A DNA stretch of 64,000 nt from Arthrobacter sp. AQ5-05 (GTDB taxonomy: Bacteria; Actinomycetota; Actinomycetes; Actinomycetales; Micrococcaceae), in contig NZ_QMKQ01000006.1 of assembly GCF_003287975.1 (NCBI RefSeq), positions 62,001 to 126,000 on the forward strand. The letters run 5' to 3'. The notes under the pieces were generated by a model, which worked only from the letters and a program-made list of their open reading frames with translations, did no database searches and was not told where the DNA came from. How positions within the stretch are numbered: the stretch's first letter is position 1; every line of letters begins with the position of its first letter. Made by a program: the position numbers and the translations under genes. This document shows positions 63,234-64,000 of the stretch, in pieces.

Positions 63234-64000
63234 TTAGTGGGTGAGGTAGGTGAGCAGGTCGTGGCGGGTGACGACCCCGGCCGCGGCCCCGTCGTCGGTG
63301 ACCAGCAGGGCGTCATGCTGGGAGAGCTGTTCCTTGGCCCGGTCAATGGTTTCGTGGATGCCGATCAGCGGCAGCGCGGTGGCCACCAGCGGGCCCACCG
63401 GGTCGGTCAGGGAGATCTCGTTGCGGAAAAGCTTTTCGGTCAGCGTGCGCTCGTCGATGTAGCCGCGGACCTCGCCCAGGCGCACCGGGGGTTCGGCGGA
63501 GAGCACCGGCAGGGCCGAGACCCCGTATTCGCCCATGATGCCGATCGCGTCGCGGACCGACTCGTTGGGGTGGGTGTGGACCAGCGCCGGCAGGCCCGCG
63601 GGCTTGGCGGCCAGCAGCGCACCGACGGTGTCCGTGGCGTCGTCGCGCAAAAAGCCGTAGGAGCGCATCCAGGCATCGTTGAAGATCTTGCCCAGGTAGC
63701 CGCGCCCGCCGTCGGGCAGGATCACCACGAGAATGGCCTCGGCCGGAAGGTCCTTGGCCACCTGCAGGGCGGCAACCACGGCCATGCCCGAGGAGCCTCC
63801 CACCAGCAGGCCCTCCTCCTTGGCCAGGCGGCGGGTCATCGCGAACGCGTCCGCGTCGCTCACGGCGATGACCTCGTCGGGGACCTTCGGGTCGTAGTTC
63901 CCCGGCCACATGTCCTCGCCGACGCCCTCGACGAAGTAGGGCCGGCCGGTGCCCCCGGAGTAGACCGAACCGTCCGGGTCCACGCCGATGACCTTTACCG
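63234..64000 (-). CDS. cbs: Cystathionine beta-synthase, N-terminus outside window
   Basis: The C-terminal 255 residues of a PLP-dependent cystathionine beta-synthase, which joins homocysteine and serine. Visible are VIGVDPDGSVYSGGTGRPYF, VSDADAFAMTRRLAKEEGLL, GGSSGMAVVAALQVAKDLP and LPDGGRGYLGKIFNDAWM of the PLP domain. Two CBS modules follow (from about VHTHPNESVRDAIGIMGEYG to DDGAAAGVVTRHDLLTYLTH). The PLP Lys and the start lie beyond position 64000. With metB it forms a transsulfuration operon. Confidence 0.93.
   Translation of the reverse strand, partial: VKVIGVDPDGSVYSGGTGRPYFVEGVGEDMWPGNYDPKVPDEVIAVSDADAFAMTRRLAKEEGLLVGGSSGMAVVAALQVAKDLPAEAILVVILPDGGRGYLGKIFNDAWMRSYGFLRDDATDTVGALLAAKPAGLPALVHTHPNESVRDAIGIMGEYGVSALPVLSAEPPVRLGEVRGYIDERTLTEKLFRNEISLTDPVGPLVATALPLIGIHETIDRAKEQLSQHDALLVTDDGAAAGVVTRHDLLTYLTH

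Noticed and set aside
62979-63346. Upstream extension of metB into the 3' end of cbs
   Set aside because: The extra 44 codons are cbs sequence in another frame; the family N-terminus starts at ATG 63214.

Overview
The window is high-GC, gene-dense chromosomal DNA from an actinobacterium of the family Micrococcaceae (Arthrobacter sensu lato, for example a Paeniglutamicibacter- or Glutamicibacter-like organism). The reasons are a mycothiol synthase, a GlnR-type nitrogen regulator, a HadA/HadB-type dehydratase pair, PspC-domain envelope-stress genes, a DUF222/HNH gene of the kind that is abundant in Arthrobacter, and GTG and TTG start codons. The genus is inferred from protein flavour only.

Positions 1-21.5 kb hold the central information-processing block, mostly on the minus strand: fusA (cut by the window edge), rpsG, rpsL; rpoC, rpoB; rplL, rplJ with an L10 leader and attenuator; rplA, rplK, nusG, secE and tRNA-Trp. 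It is interrupted by a decayed DUF222/HNH gene (3.5-5.3 kb) and a plus-strand pair, thiolase and YbaK-type deacylase, facing an acyltransferase (13.7-16.6 kb).

Positions 21.7-33.2 kb hold a class I aminotransferase and a small decayed island (IS1595-type transposase remnant plus a frameshifted NADP-binding oxidoreductase). An envelope-stress cluster follows: a LuxR regulator and a PspC-domain histidine kinase diverge from a PspC/LiaF-like membrane protein and two small membrane proteins. Next come pfkA, an acetyltransferase, and the ygfZ/nitrobindin-like pair.

Positions 33.3-45.5 kb hold glnR-mshD-ppk-mutT1 (nitrogen control, mycothiol, polyphosphate, nucleotide sanitation), a 626-residue membrane protein translationally coupled to a GntR regulator, a four-gene overlapping chain led by thyA-folA, and asd.

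Positions 45.6-53.4 kb are a minus-strand run: winged-helix protein, murB, MFS transporter, HadB/HadA-like dehydratase, a small membrane protein, DUF2797 protein, and a MinD-like ATPase with a long Ala/Pro/Lys-rich N-terminus and an altered P-loop.

Positions 53.6-64 kb hold two DedA proteins around a tRNA-Thr, then tRNA-Met and a second tRNA-Thr, about 0.9 kb with no recognisable gene, a DEAD-box helicase with a structured leader, a MOSC protein paired with a CstR-like repressor, an amidohydrolase, and the transsulfuration pair metB-cbs (cbs cut by the window end).

The parts most worth a second look are the MinD-like/DUF2797 pair, the two-cysteine CsoR-family repressor with its MOSC partner and operator-like palindrome, the helicase leader whose inverted repeat abuts the ribosome binding site, and the GntR-coupled membrane protein with tandem repeats over its promoter. 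No CRISPR array, prophage or plasmid-type region was seen.
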